A stretch of 64,000 bases of DNA from Bacteroidota bacterium (lineage in GTDB: Bacteria; Bacteroidota; Bacteroidia; Chitinophagales; Chitinophagaceae). The stretch spans positions 108,176 through 172,175 of the forward strand of contig JAEZEI010000064.1 of assembly GCA_023417815.1 (NCBI GenBank). Reading direction: 5' to 3'. The position numbers and the translations under genes were made by a program. Shown in pieces: positions 42,824-51,683 of this stretch (position 1 is its first letter; every line of letters begins with the position of its first letter). A model generated the notes under the pieces. That model saw only the letters and a program-made list of their open reading frames with translations, searched no databases and was not told where the DNA came from.

Positions 42824-43513
42824 ATGGAATACCTGCTGGAGGTGATTGCATATAATATTGACTGCTGTATCGCCATTGAAAAGGCAGGTGCAGGCAGGAT
42901 TGAACTTTGCAGTAATCCTGCTGCGGGAGGAACCACACCTTCTTATGGATTCATAAAACACAGCCGAACCCTTGTTACTACCGACCTATACCCGATGATA
43001 AGGCCAAGGGGCGGACATTTTGTTTATTCCCCGCTTGAATTCGAAGTAATGCGATCCGACGTTATGTTTTGTCGTGATGCAGGCTGTGATGGCATTGTTA
43101 CAGGGATTCTGACCCCTGATGGGAAAGTGGACATAGAAAAAATGAAGATACTGGTTGAACTTGCTTCTCCCCTGGGCGTAACCTTCCACCGGGCATTTGA
43201 TAGGGCTTCGGACCCATTCCAGGCGCTGGAAGACATTATCTCCTGTGGCTGCGAAAGGATCCTTACTTCCGGCCAGCAGGAAAATGCTTTAAGAGGTTCT
43301 GATCTTCTTCATGACCTGATTAATAAGGCAGGTGAAAGGATCGTTATAATGCCAGGTGGCGGTATCAGAAGCAATACACTTAGCGAACTTATCGGTAAAA
43401 CGGGCGCAGTGGAATTCCATACATCGGCGCTTTCACCAGGCCAGAATGACAATGCAATGATCGATGAAAATGAATTGGCAGCAATGATGCAGATCATCAA
43501 TTCTTATGGCTGA
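42824..43513 (+). CDS. cutC: CutC family protein
   Basis: The 229-residue protein is a TIM-barrel of the CutC family, named for copper tolerance in E. coli though that role is disputed. It shows IEKAGAGRIELCSNPAAGGTTPS near residues 19-41, MIRPRGGHFVYS (residues 58-69), GCDGIVTGILTPDGKVDIEKM and HRAFD. The start MEYLLEVIAYNIDCC fits the family. A near-consensus TACCTTTA (42797) lies 20 bases before the ATG. It converges directly on the NDH-2 gene, whose stop is at 43514. Confidence 0.9.
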   Translation: MEYLLEVIAYNIDCCIAIEKAGAGRIELCSNPAAGGTTPSYGFIKHSRTLVTTDLYPMIRPRGGHFVYSPLEFEVMRSDVMFCRDAGCDGIVTGILTPDGKVDIEKMKILVELASPLGVTFHRAFDRASDPFQALEDIISCGCERILTSGQQENALRGSDLLHDLINKAGERIVIMPGGGIRSNTLSELIGKTGAVEFHTSALSPGQNDNAMIDENELAAMMQIINSYG

Positions 43514-44812
43514 TCAGATCTCTCTTTGAATGGAGAATTTATCTTCCTGCTTTCTGAAGAACGACCTGAAGATCAACCGAAGGTTCTGGTCGCGTGTAAA
43601 ATAATTATACACCCAGTTCAGGAAGACAAAGAACCTGTTCTTTACTCCCAGGATCAGCATGAGATGCAGCGACATCCAGATGAACCATGCGAAGATGCCA
43701 TTGAAATGAAGTTTGGGTTTAGGAACATCCACCACCGCAAGGTTTCTCCCAACAGTGGCCATAGACCCTTTATTTTTGTATTCGAATTCCCGGAATTGTT
43801 TCTTGCCGCTTTTCATTTCCATTCTCACCAGGTTGTGCGCCAAAAGATCAGCCTGCTGCATTGCTACAGGAGCAACCTGCGGATGACCTTTGGGCCAGGC
43901 GGGTTCTTCCATATAGGCAACATCCCCGATAGCATATACACAATCCATATTCTTAACCGCACACCTGCGGTCCACTATGATCCTGTTTCCTCTCACCACC
44001 AGGGCAGGATCGATACCTTCCGGAACATTTCCTTTAATTCCGGCCGACCAGATCACCATGGATGTGTGGATGGTCCGGCCATCTGTCAGAACTGCTGTTT
44101 GCCCGTCATACTCCTTTAGAAGGGAATTAGTCATAACGGTAACGCCCAATCTTTCAAGATAACGTCGGGAATCTGCGCTGCTTTTCTCACTCATCATTCC
44201 CAAAACCTTATCTGTTCCTTCCAGCAGTAGTATCTTCATTTGGGAAAAGTCGAGCTCAGGATAATCCTTTGGGAGAACAAATCGTTTCATATCAGCGATA
44301 GCCCCTCCTAACTCAACCCCGGTTGCTCCACCCCCTACAACAACTACTGTAAGCAGTTTTTCCTTCCGCAACGGATCATCAGACACGAGCGCATCTTCAA
44401 AATTCTGAATAAGCCTGTGTTTTAACTGAAGCGCTTCCACTGTACTCTTCATGGGATAGGCATGTTTTTGCAATTCTACATTTCCGAAGAAATTAGTATC
44501 TGCTCCTGTGGCGATCACAAGAACATCATAACTGAATGTACCAATAGATGTTTGCACTTCTTTCTCAAGGTGCCTGATCTCCTCAATCTCAGCCATCCGG
44601 AAACGCACATTCTTACTGTTATGAAATACTTTTCTTAACGGGAAGGAAATATTGCTGGCATCAAGGCCTGCTGTAGCAACCTGGTAGAATAAAGGCTGGA
44701 ATTGGTGAAAGTTGAACCTGTCTATCAGCGTTACTTCAAAACCTGCCTTGTTATTGAGATTTCGCGCCAGCCTCAGGCCTCCAAATCCACCGCCTAGTAT
44801 TACCACCTTCAT
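43514..44812 (-). CDS. NAD(P)/FAD-dependent oxidoreductase, type II NADH dehydrogenase
   Basis: The 432-residue protein has an N-terminal FAD site VVILGGGFGGLRLARNL, the NADH site VVVVGGGATGVELGGAIADM (residue about 165), and VYAIGDVAYMEEPAWPKGHPQVAPVAMQQ, the pattern of the NDH-2/Ndh family that oxidises NADH and reduces quinone without pumping protons. A hydrophobic C-terminal segment (FAWFIWMSLHLMLILGV) may attach it to the membrane. SerA, an NAD-dependent enzyme, is encoded upstream on the same strand, 21 bases away. Confidence 0.9.
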   Translation of the reverse strand: MKVVILGGGFGGLRLARNLNNKAGFEVTLIDRFNFHQFQPLFYQVATAGLDASNISFPLRKVFHNSKNVRFRMAEIEEIRHLEKEVQTSIGTFSYDVLVIATGADTNFFGNVELQKHAYPMKSTVEALQLKHRLIQNFEDALVSDDPLRKEKLLTVVVVGGGATGVELGGAIADMKRFVLPKDYPELDFSQMKILLLEGTDKVLGMMSEKSSADSRRYLERLGVTVMTNSLLKEYDGQTAVLTDGRTIHTSMVIWSAGIKGNVPEGIDPALVVRGNRIIVDRRCAVKNMDCVYAIGDVAYMEEPAWPKGHPQVAPVAMQQADLLAHNLVRMEMKSGKKQFREFEYKNKGSMATVGRNLAVVDVPKPKLHFNGIFAWFIWMSLHLMLILGVKNRFFVFLNWVYNYFTRDQNLRLIFRSFFRKQEDKFSIQREI

Positions 44813-44833
44813 ATCTTAAAGAATTTCTGGTAA

Positions 44834-46072
44834 TCAATACAATAACCGCACCTTTATCGTTCCTGTAACTTTTTTCAAAAGATCGGCAGCATTCCTGCTA
44901 AGGTTCTTATCAACATCCAGAACTACATAACCTACCTGCTCATTTGTTTTTAAATACTGTGCAAGAATATTGATCTTATTAGAGGATAAAATGCTATTCA
45001 TTTCACTGAGTACTCCGGGAATATTCTTATGGATATGTAATACCCGGTGAGTGCGTTCCTGGGGTGGAAGCGCTAAAGCCGGAATACTGTGCGAACCTGT
45101 ACTGGTGCCTTTTTCAAGATAATTCAACAGTTTCCCGGCAACATCAACTCCAATATTATCCTGTGCTTCAATAGTACTGCCACCGATATGCGGTGTAAGC
45201 AATACATTTGGCATTCCCTGTAGTACACAATTGAATTTATCTCCGTTCCCTGCAGGTTCTTCAGGATAAACATCAATTGCAGCGCCTCCAAGGTGGCCGG
45301 ATTCGAGGTATTTTTTTACAGCTTTCAGGTTTACGACTTCACCACGTGCATAATTTATCAGTATGGCTCCCTTTTTTATATGAGCCAGCGTTAGCGTAGT
45401 AATAAGATGCCGGGTATCAGGAAGATCAGGCACATGAAGTGTTACTACATCACTTTGAGCCAGTAATTCCCTTAACGACCTGCTGTCCTGTGCATTTCCC
45501 AGGGGCAACTTTGTTTCGGCATCATAGTAAATAACACGCATCCCCATGGCTTCTGCAAGTATGCTCACCTGGCTGCCTATATTGCCATATCCAATTATAC
45601 CCATCGTCTTATTTCTTAATTCCCTGCTGCCCCCGGCATCCTTATACCAGGTTCCTTCGTGGGCAGCTTTGTTTTTGTCGGGCACTCTTCGCAACAACAT
45701 TATAGCAGCGCCGATCACAAGTTCTGCAACACTCCTGGTATTACTGTAGGGTGCATTAAAAACAGCTACTCCATTCCTTCCTGATGCATCAAGGTTTACC
45801 TGGTTCACACCAATGCAAAAGCATCCTATTGCCTGTAGCCGTTGGGCAGCCTGCAATACTCTTTCAGAGATCTGCGTTTTACTCCTGATACCCAGTAGGT
45901 GAACATTACGGATTTCCTTAATTAGCTGATCCTCAGATAGTGCGCCCTGTAGTTTCTTTATATTTACATATCCGGCAGTAGTAAAATGACTTACCGCGGT
46001 ATCGCTTATATTTTCCAGGAACAGGATATTGATCCTGTCTTTTGGATAACTGGTAAGTTTTTTGTCAGCCAT
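44834..46072 (-). CDS. serA: D-3-phosphoglycerate dehydrogenase
   Basis: SerA oxidises 3-phosphoglycerate to phosphohydroxypyruvate, the first step of serine synthesis. The 412-residue protein resembles the E. coli type: catalytic residues in the substrate domain, NAD site GIIGYGNIGSQVSILAEAMG, Arg in NYARGEVVNLKAV, GGAAIDVYPEEP, HIGGSTIEAQ with the catalytic His, and a C-terminal ACT domain (HIHKNIPGVLSEMNSILSSN) likely used for serine feedback. ATG 46072 (MADKKLTSYPKDRINIL) is chosen over an upstream in-frame ATG at 46108. sdaA at 3690 removes serine. Confidence 0.94.
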   Translation of the reverse strand: MADKKLTSYPKDRINILFLENISDTAVSHFTTAGYVNIKKLQGALSEDQLIKEIRNVHLLGIRSKTQISERVLQAAQRLQAIGCFCIGVNQVNLDASGRNGVAVFNAPYSNTRSVAELVIGAAIMLLRRVPDKNKAAHEGTWYKDAGGSRELRNKTMGIIGYGNIGSQVSILAEAMGMRVIYYDAETKLPLGNAQDSRSLRELLAQSDVVTLHVPDLPDTRHLITTLTLAHIKKGAILINYARGEVVNLKAVKKYLESGHLGGAAIDVYPEEPAGNGDKFNCVLQGMPNVLLTPHIGGSTIEAQDNIGVDVAGKLLNYLEKGTSTGSHSIPALALPPQERTHRVLHIHKNIPGVLSEMNSILSSNKINILAQYLKTNEQVGYVVLDVDKNLSRNAADLLKKVTGTIKVRLLY

Positions 46073-46121
46073 TGTGGAAATCCGGTTTAGGCAAATATAT
46101 CCTATCAAGAACTAATATTTT

Positions 46122-47333
46122 ATGAGGCCAGTTATAACAGAAAAAAGAAAACACCTTTATACCCGGTTCCTGCTTTTCCTCAGTTTTGCAGGCCTGACCG
46201 TGTTCCTCAACCCGGGATGCGGAATGACCTCTCATCGTGAAGAGATTGCATTAGACAGCAACCGCATTGAATTACCTTCCCCAGGCCACCTTCCACCAGG
46301 GGAAAAAGCTGCTCTTGAACAGAAATGCGAAGAGTGGTTCGATACTATGCTTGGAAACACTCATTTTAACGGAGGGCTTTTAGTAGCGAAGGATGGCAAT
46401 ATCATATTTGAAAAATACAGAGGAACACTCGATGGTTCCGCTGACTCTATCGGAACGGAAACCCCTTTACATATAGCTTCAATAACCAAGACATTTACAG
46501 CAATGGCCATCCTGAAACTTATGCAGGAAGGCAGACTTAACCTTGATGATACGCTTACCCGTTTTTTCCCTGGTTTCAATTATGATGGTGTTACGGTGAA
46601 AACATTATTGAATCATAGAAGTGGCTTGCCAAACTATCTCTATTTTATGGAAGATTTCGGGTGGAACAAGCAAAAATTTATTACCAACAGGGATGTTCTG
46701 AACTACATGGTAAAATTCAGGAGTGAAATGAAGAATGTGGTTCCTCCAGACAAAAGCTTTAGTTATTGCAATACTAATTATGTTTTACTTGCTCTTGTGA
46801 TAGAGGCAACTACCGGCAAATCATACCCGCAGTATATGCATGAAAACTTTTTCAAACCCCTGGGTATGGAAAACACATTTGTGTTCAGCCTGGCAGATAC
46901 AGCGCGTATACCTCCAAGCTACGATTGGCGTGGCACAGCAATTCCATACAATTTTCTTGATGAAAGTTATGGCGACAAGAATATTTACAGCACCCCACGT
47001 GATCTTCTTACCTGGGACCGCGCTTTAAAAGCAAATGTGATCTTTTCCCCTGAAACCCTGAACAAGGCCTTTACCGCCTACAGCAACGAAAAACCCGGTA
47101 TCAGGAACTATGGGCTTGGATGGAGAATGAATATATATCCAGAAGGAAAGAAGCTGATCTTTCATACAGGATGGTGGCATGGCAACAATTCAATTTTTAT
47201 AAGACTACCTGAAGAAAATGCAACAATCATAGCTCTTGGCAATAGGTATACCCGGGCAGTGTATAAAGCTAAAAACCTCGCCGGGTTATTTGATGAATTT
47301 TTTGCCGCTGATACTACCGAAGAACAGGATTAA
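46122..47333 (+). CDS. Serine hydrolase, beta-lactamase/penicillin-binding fold
   Basis: The 403-residue protein has an N-terminal signal (FLLFLSFAGLTVFLNPGC, with a possible lipid-accepting Cys at residue 33), so it is envelope-located. It carries the class C-type motifs: SITK (SxxK, in HIASITKTFTAMAIL), YCN (YxN, in SYCNTNYVLLALV) and HTG (in IFHTGWWHGNNS). Members act as esterases, D,D-peptidases or related enzymes; a true beta-lactamase role is not implied. It is divergent from serA and its stop overlaps the end of the SpmA-SpmB gene by 4 bases. Confidence 0.88.
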   Translation: MRPVITEKRKHLYTRFLLFLSFAGLTVFLNPGCGMTSHREEIALDSNRIELPSPGHLPPGEKAALEQKCEEWFDTMLGNTHFNGGLLVAKDGNIIFEKYRGTLDGSADSIGTETPLHIASITKTFTAMAILKLMQEGRLNLDDTLTRFFPGFNYDGVTVKTLLNHRSGLPNYLYFMEDFGWNKQKFITNRDVLNYMVKFRSEMKNVVPPDKSFSYCNTNYVLLALVIEATTGKSYPQYMHENFFKPLGMENTFVFSLADTARIPPSYDWRGTAIPYNFLDESYGDKNIYSTPRDLLTWDRALKANVIFSPETLNKAFTAYSNEKPGIRNYGLGWRMNIYPEGKKLIFHTGWWHGNNSIFIRLPEENATIIALGNRYTRAVYKAKNLAGLFDEFFAADTTEEQD

Positions 47334-48727
47334 CCAAAGAAGAGGTAGCAAACCAGGATGGAAGTTATTATGCCTACCAGGTCGGCAAGCAACATTGCAC
47401 CCACAGCATACCGCGTATTTCTTACTCCCACAGCACCGAAATAAACAGCTATAACGTAAAATGTAGTATCTGAAGAACCCTGCAAAACGCAGGAAAGTCT
47501 TCCGGGAAAAGAATCAGGTCCATAAGCCTTCATAGTATCCACCATCATCCCCCTGGCTCCACCACCGCTGAAAGGTTTAATAAGGGCTGTTGGCAATCCA
47601 TCAACGAATCTTGTATCAGTACCAAGGGCTGCAAACAAACCCTTTAACAGGTCTATCAACGCATCAAAGGTTCCGCTAACGCGAAGCATACTGATCGCCA
47701 CAAGCATGCCTACCAGGTAAGGAATGATCCTTACTGCAATCTCAAATCCTCCTTTAGCTCCATCAATGAAAGCATCAAAAATGTCGGTTTTCTTATAGAT
47801 CGCCCCTGCAATGATCAGGAAGAAGATCAGAAGAATGAGACCGTTACTAAGGGTGCCTGAGAATGTTTCTACCTGCGATGAATTCAGGGAAAGAATATAT
47901 AATATAAGAGCTGCAATCAAAGCGCTGATACCTAATATCCACGCCAGTATTACAGGTTGAAAAACGTTGATGCGCTGTTTAAAAGAAACGATAAGCATGG
48001 CAGCAATAGTAGCCATGAATGTGGCGATCATACAGGGTATGAATATATCCATGGGATTTTCTGCCCGTGCAGCAGCACGAAGTGCGATGATGCTGACAGG
48101 GATCAGGGTTAAACCGGATGCATGCAGGCAAAGGAACATTATCTGTGGGTTGGATGCCCTGCTCTTGTCAGGATTCAGTTCCTGCAGGCTTTCCATTGCT
48201 TTCAGCCCGAATGGAGTTGCAGCGTTGTCGAGCCCCAATAGGTTCGCAGAGAAATTCATCATCATATGTCCCATGGCAGGATGCCCCTTTGGAACTTCCG
48301 GGAAGATCTTTGAAAAAAAAGGCCCTATAATACGGGATAGAAAGCGTATCCCTCCTGCCCTCTCTGCAATGCTCATGAAACCCATGAAGAGCGCCATGAT
48401 ACCAATAAGGCCAATACACAGGTTTACCGCCACCTTACAGGTTTCTATGATGCCATCTGCACTTTGAAGCTTAAAGGTGGTCATCTTCCCATTGGAAAGT
48501 ATGACCTTCCCGTTCTCAACTTCCTGGACCCGGGCTGTATCGAAAGATCTGAGCGTAGCAGTTGCCACCAGGGAAGTATCCACAGATGATAATCGTATTG
48601 TATCGCCGGTTCGGCCGGTTACCATACTGCTGAAAATGGTCTTATTGCTATCTGTCAGGAGAATCTTTGCACCCGCGACCAGTATCGCAACAATGATAAA
48701 AGCCGACCAAATCCTGCTTAAAGCCAT
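47330..48727 (-). CDS. Fused SpmA-SpmB nucleoside-recognition membrane protein
   Basis: The 465-residue membrane protein joins two Gate (nucleoside recognition) domains: the first resembles SpmA (GNLLGLDNAATPFGLKAMESL-type, here LLGLDNAATPFGLKAMESLQ), and the second SpmB (FDAFIDGAKGGFEIAVRIIPYLV, DGLPTALIKPFSGGGARGMM). These families were named for spore maturation but occur in non-spore formers with unknown role. ATG 48727 (MALSRIWSAFII) is chosen; the open frame extends 89 codons upstream through the heptanucleotide repeats, which encode a spurious Trp/Gly/Val-rich stretch. Confidence 0.85.
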   Translation of the reverse strand: MALSRIWSAFIIVAILVAGAKILLTDSNKTIFSSMVTGRTGDTIRLSSVDTSLVATATLRSFDTARVQEVENGKVILSNGKMTTFKLQSADGIIETCKVAVNLCIGLIGIMALFMGFMSIAERAGGIRFLSRIIGPFFSKIFPEVPKGHPAMGHMMMNFSANLLGLDNAATPFGLKAMESLQELNPDKSRASNPQIMFLCLHASGLTLIPVSIIALRAAARAENPMDIFIPCMIATFMATIAAMLIVSFKQRINVFQPVILAWILGISALIAALILYILSLNSSQVETFSGTLSNGLILLIFFLIIAGAIYKKTDIFDAFIDGAKGGFEIAVRIIPYLVGMLVAISMLRVSGTFDALIDLLKGLFAALGTDTRFVDGLPTALIKPFSGGGARGMMVDTMKAYGPDSFPGRLSCVLQGSSDTTFYVIAVYFGAVGVRNTRYAVGAMLLADLVGIITSILVCYLFFG

Positions 48728-48780
48728 ATAAATCAAAAATATTAAGGCAAATGGCAAATGCCAAATAAGTTTGAGGACTT

Positions 48781-48864
48781 CCAACTTCAAACCTCCAACC
48801 TCCAACCCCCAACCTCCAACTTCAAACCTCCAACTTCCAACTTCCAACTTCCAACTTCCAACCC
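48781..48864. repeat. Heptanucleotide repeat array, locus 2 (12 units)
   Basis: Twelve consecutive 7-base units run from CCAACTT (48781) to CCAACCC (48858-48864). The units are CCAACTT (x6), CCAACCT (x2), CAAACCT (x2) and CCAACCC (x2). Four identical CCAACTT units in a row (48830-48857) suggest recent slippage. The array is in the gap between the divergent spmA-spmB and ychF genes and ends 7 bases before the ychF -7 element. Confidence 0.9.
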
Positions 48865-48871
48865 AACTACT

Positions 48872-48879
48872 TACCTTTG
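48872..48879 (+). promoter_or_regulatory. Predicted -7 element of ychF promoter
   Basis: TACCTTTG, an exact TAnnTTTG match, 20 bases before the ychF ATG. Its -33 region would fall inside the heptanucleotide array. Confidence 0.6.
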
Positions 48880-48899
48880 CGGCCCTAAAACAATACCTC

Positions 48900-50000
48900 A
48901 TGGCACTCCAGGCAGGAATAGTAGGACTTCCGAATGTTGGCAAATCAACCTTATTCAATGCAGTAAGTAACAGCGCGAAGGCACAGGCAAGCAACTACCG
49001 TTTCTGTACCATTGAGCCTAATGTTGGTCTTGTAAATGTACCAGACCCGCGGCTGAATAAACTTGCTGAACTGGTTCAGCCTAACCGGGTAGTTCCAACC
49101 CAAATAGAGATCGTTGACATCGCGGGTCTTGTTCGGGGAGCGAGTAAGGGAGAGGGCCTGGGCAATAAATTCCTTGCAAATATCCGCGAGGTAGACGCCA
49201 TCATACAAGTGATCCGTTGTTTTGAAGATGATAATATCCTTCGGGAAGAAGGCCCGGTAAATCCTGTTGGCGATAAGGAGATCATTGAAACTGAGCTTCA
49301 ACTGAAAGATCTTGAAAGCGTGGAAAAAAAGATCCAGCGCGTTGAAAAACTGGCAAAAACTGGTGATTCAAAAAGTAAGGCGGAATACGAGATCCTGAAA
49401 AGATGCCAGGCCCACCTGGAACAGGGAAAGAATATTCTTTCACTGGGATTAACCAAGGAAGAGAAAGCTGCTATCGCAGATATTTTCCTGTTGACAGATA
49501 AACCGGTATTGTATGTTGCTAATGTTGATGAGGCCAGTATGCATACCGGCAATAAATATTCAGAGGAACTGATCGAAGCTGTCAAGAATGATAATGCAGA
49601 AGTGATCGTTATGACCAACGCTATCGAAGCCCAGATAGCTGAATTTGAAAACCCGGAAGATAAGCAGATGTTCATGGATGAATACCAGATGAAGGAACCG
49701 GCCCTTGACAGGCTTATCCATTCTACCTATAGGCTCCTGAACCTTTCCACCTATTTCACTGCAGGGGTTCAGGAAGTAAGGGCATGGACCATACAACAGG
49801 GCTGGAAGGCTCCACAGGCTGCCAGTGTCATTCATACCGATTTTGAAAAAGGATTTATCAAGGCTGAAGTGATAGCCTATGACGACTTTGTAAAATATGG
49901 ATCCGAAGCGGCCTGCAGGGAAAACGGGAAATTACGCATCGAAGGAAAGGAATACATTGTGCAGGATGGCGATGTGATGCACTTCAGGTTTAATGTATAA
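48900..50000 (+). CDS. ychF: Ribosome-binding ATPase YchF
   Basis: YchF (EngD) is an Obg-family ATPase that binds ribosomes and is linked to translation and oxidative stress. The 366-residue protein has the P-loop GLPNVGKSTLFNAVS (residues 8-22), IVDIAGLVRGASKGEGLGNKFL, the coiled-coil insert, and a C-terminal TGS domain (TYFTAGVQEVRAWTIQQGWKAPQAAS). ATG 48900 is the family start; the longer open frame back to 48771 is a translated repeat array (PTSN-rich) and is rejected. Confidence 0.96.
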   Translation: MALQAGIVGLPNVGKSTLFNAVSNSAKAQASNYRFCTIEPNVGLVNVPDPRLNKLAELVQPNRVVPTQIEIVDIAGLVRGASKGEGLGNKFLANIREVDAIIQVIRCFEDDNILREEGPVNPVGDKEIIETELQLKDLESVEKKIQRVEKLAKTGDSKSKAEYEILKRCQAHLEQGKNILSLGLTKEEKAAIADIFLLTDKPVLYVANVDEASMHTGNKYSEELIEAVKNDNAEVIVMTNAIEAQIAEFENPEDKQMFMDEYQMKEPALDRLIHSTYRLLNLSTYFTAGVQEVRAWTIQQGWKAPQAASVIHTDFEKGFIKAEVIAYDDFVKYGSEAACRENGKLRIEGKEYIVQDGDVMHFRFNV

Positions 50001-50007
50001 CCGGTAA

Positions 50008-51081
50008 TCACACTTCATGCGCAAGCCTTGCAAACTTATTCCTGTATTCAATGGGAGTTAAACCTGTCAGCTTTTTAAAGATATCCCGGAAAGCTTTTGT
50101 ATCTGTATAGCCCACGTCGAACATTATTTCAGTCACATTCTTGCGTGATGCCTCAAAATATTTTTTTGCTGCTTCGATCCTGACCCTTTGGATGTATTCA
50201 ATAGGAGTATTATTCGTTGCATCTCTGAACCTGCGCTCAAAGGTCCGCCTGCCGGTATTTATCAATCCTGCCAGGGAGTCAATTGTCAGCCTGTTATCAT
50301 AATGCGTTTCAATATGGTTCTGCACCTTTTCAATACCAGGGTCACCATGATTTCGTTGCCCGCGGAACATTGCAAACTGTGACTGGTTATCCCTGCCTAT
50401 ATCCAGAGCAAAGTATTTTGATATCATAATTGTAGTTTCCCTGTCTGAGTATTTCTCAACCAGGTACAGTAAAAGGTTCCATAAGCTGTTTGCGCCTCCA
50501 CTGGTGTAGATGTTATCGTGTTCTGTTATGATAGCGCCATCTTCCACCTCAACTTCAGGATATCGCACTTTGAATTCACTAATGTATGCCCAGTGCGTTG
50601 AACATTTCCTGCCATTTAAAAGACCGGTTTCCGCGAGAAGGAATGCGCCAATACACAGGCTTGCCAGGCTGGCTCCTTTAGCATGAAGTTTTTTAAAATA
50701 CGGGATCGCTGCAGCATTATCCTTCACTCCTTTAATAGTATCACCGAAGGTTGGTGGAATGATCAACAGGTCGGTCTTATCAACATCCCTCAAAAGCCGG
50801 TGGGTCTTTATCGTATATTCTCCACTGTTAGCCAGAACATTCCTTGATAATCCAACATATTCCACCTCAAAAACCGGCTTCTTTCCAAATGCCGTAAGAA
50901 ATTCATTTGCTGTACTGAATGTTCGGAATGGCGGAGTTACTGCTTCAATAGCGCCAAACTGGGGCACGAATACTGAAATAAGCATTTCTAAAGTATTATG
51001 AACTGAAGGTACAATGCGTTTGTCACAATTCACCCCTGAAGTTGTCATTTTCACCATCGGCAAATTCCTGTGGCTGGCCAT
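50008..51081 (-). CDS. GlxA-like AraC family transcriptional regulator
   Basis: The 357-residue protein has an N-terminal DJ-1/PfpI-like domain with a cysteine in the nucleophile-elbow position (ASLCIGAFLLAETGLLNGRKC) and a C-terminal AraC double helix-turn-helix (LTIDSLAGLINTGRRTFERRF; NVTEIMFDVGYTDTKAFRDIFKKLTG). This GlxA-type architecture is a transcription activator or repressor responding to small molecules. ATG 51081 is used; the longer frame to 51132 would overlap the divergent SRPBCC promoter. Its divergent neighbours are the SRPBCC/VOC genes, plausible targets. Confidence 0.88.
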   Translation of the reverse strand: MASHRNLPMVKMTTSGVNCDKRIVPSVHNTLEMLISVFVPQFGAIEAVTPPFRTFSTANEFLTAFGKKPVFEVEYVGLSRNVLANSGEYTIKTHRLLRDVDKTDLLIIPPTFGDTIKGVKDNAAAIPYFKKLHAKGASLASLCIGAFLLAETGLLNGRKCSTHWAYISEFKVRYPEVEVEDGAIITEHDNIYTSGGANSLWNLLLYLVEKYSDRETTIMISKYFALDIGRDNQSQFAMFRGQRNHGDPGIEKVQNHIETHYDNRLTIDSLAGLINTGRRTFERRFRDATNNTPIEYIQRVRIEAAKKYFEASRKNVTEIMFDVGYTDTKAFRDIFKKLTGLTPIEYRNKFARLAHEV

Positions 51082-51088
51082 AATTTTG
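51081..51088 (+). promoter_or_regulatory. Predicted -7 element of the SRPBCC/VOC cluster
   Basis: TAATTTTG, an exact TAnnTTTG match, 22 bases before ATG 51111. It sits at the start codon of the divergent AraC-type gene. Confidence 0.45.
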
Positions 51089-51110
51089 ACTTCAGAATCA
51101 CACAACAAAA

Positions 51111-51539
51111 ATGAAAACAATGAATAATTCAAAAAAGATCACGGTTGAAGCAACCATCAATGCTCCCGTTGAAGAGGTTTGGCAGGTATGGAACAATCCT
51201 GCAGACATCAGGCAATGGAATTCAGCCCACCCGGATTGGCATTGCCCTGCAAGCGAGAACGACCTGCGGGAAGGAGGAAGATTCAAAAACAGGATGGAAG
51301 CCAAAGATGGAAGTATGGGTTTTGATTTCGAAGGCATTTATGACACCGTTGATATTCACCGGGAGATCAGCTATACCATGCCTGATGGCCGCCAGGCAAC
51401 TACAATATTCACCCCTTCTGAAGATCAGACGCATGTTGCAACCTCTTTTGATCCCGAAGGCTTGAATGATCCTGAATTTCAAAAACAGGGTTGGCAGGCA
51501 ATTCTGGACAACTTTGTCAATTACGCAGAAAACAAATGA
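51111..51539 (+). CDS. SRPBCC (AHSA1-like) domain protein
   Basis: The 142-residue protein has the AHSA1/START-like fold pattern: ITVEATINAPVEEVWQVWNNPADIRQWN, LREGGRFKNRMEAKDGSMGFDFEG and the C-terminal helix (GWQAILDNFVNYAEN). Such proteins bind hydrophobic ligands or have no known activity. It is first of a plus-strand run with another SRPBCC protein and a VOC protein, all divergent from the AraC-type regulator. ATG 51111 or 51120 are both possible. Confidence 0.85.
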   Translation: MKTMNNSKKITVEATINAPVEEVWQVWNNPADIRQWNSAHPDWHCPASENDLREGGRFKNRMEAKDGSMGFDFEGIYDTVDIHREISYTMPDGRQATTIFTPSEDQTHVATSFDPEGLNDPEFQKQGWQAILDNFVNYAENK

Positions 51540-51555
51540 ACCAATCAAAACAGAA

Positions 51556-51627
51556 ATGAAAAAGAATAAAATAATCTTCTGGATTGCAACCTCTGTGCTC
51601 ATCCTGTGGGAGGGTGAGGATCCATAG
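51556..51627 (+). pseudogene. Remnant, possibly of a DoxX-like membrane protein
   Basis: ATG 51556 opens a 23-codon frame, KKNKIIFWIATSVLILWEG, which looks like the first helix of small DoxX-like membrane proteins, then ends at TAG 51625. The next bases, read in another frame, encode GSIEYAVLHK and a stop, which could be the C-terminal end, so the middle has been deleted. The identification is tentative. It lies between two SRPBCC genes. Confidence 0.35.
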
Positions 51628-51683
51628 AATACGCAGTCTTGCATAAATGAACATCCAAATCTCAATCAACTAAATAATAAGCG

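Noticed and set aside
48781..48864. CRISPR array
   Set aside because: Units are 7 bases with no spacers; it is a simple tandem repeat and no cas genes are present.
48771..48899. 43-codon N-terminal extension of ychF
   Set aside because: It is translated repeat (PTSN-rich) and would cover the predicted promoter.
48728..48994. 89-codon N-terminal extension of the SpmA-SpmB gene
   Set aside because: It is a translation of the heptanucleotide repeat and of the ychF leader and start; the family sequence begins at ATG 48727.
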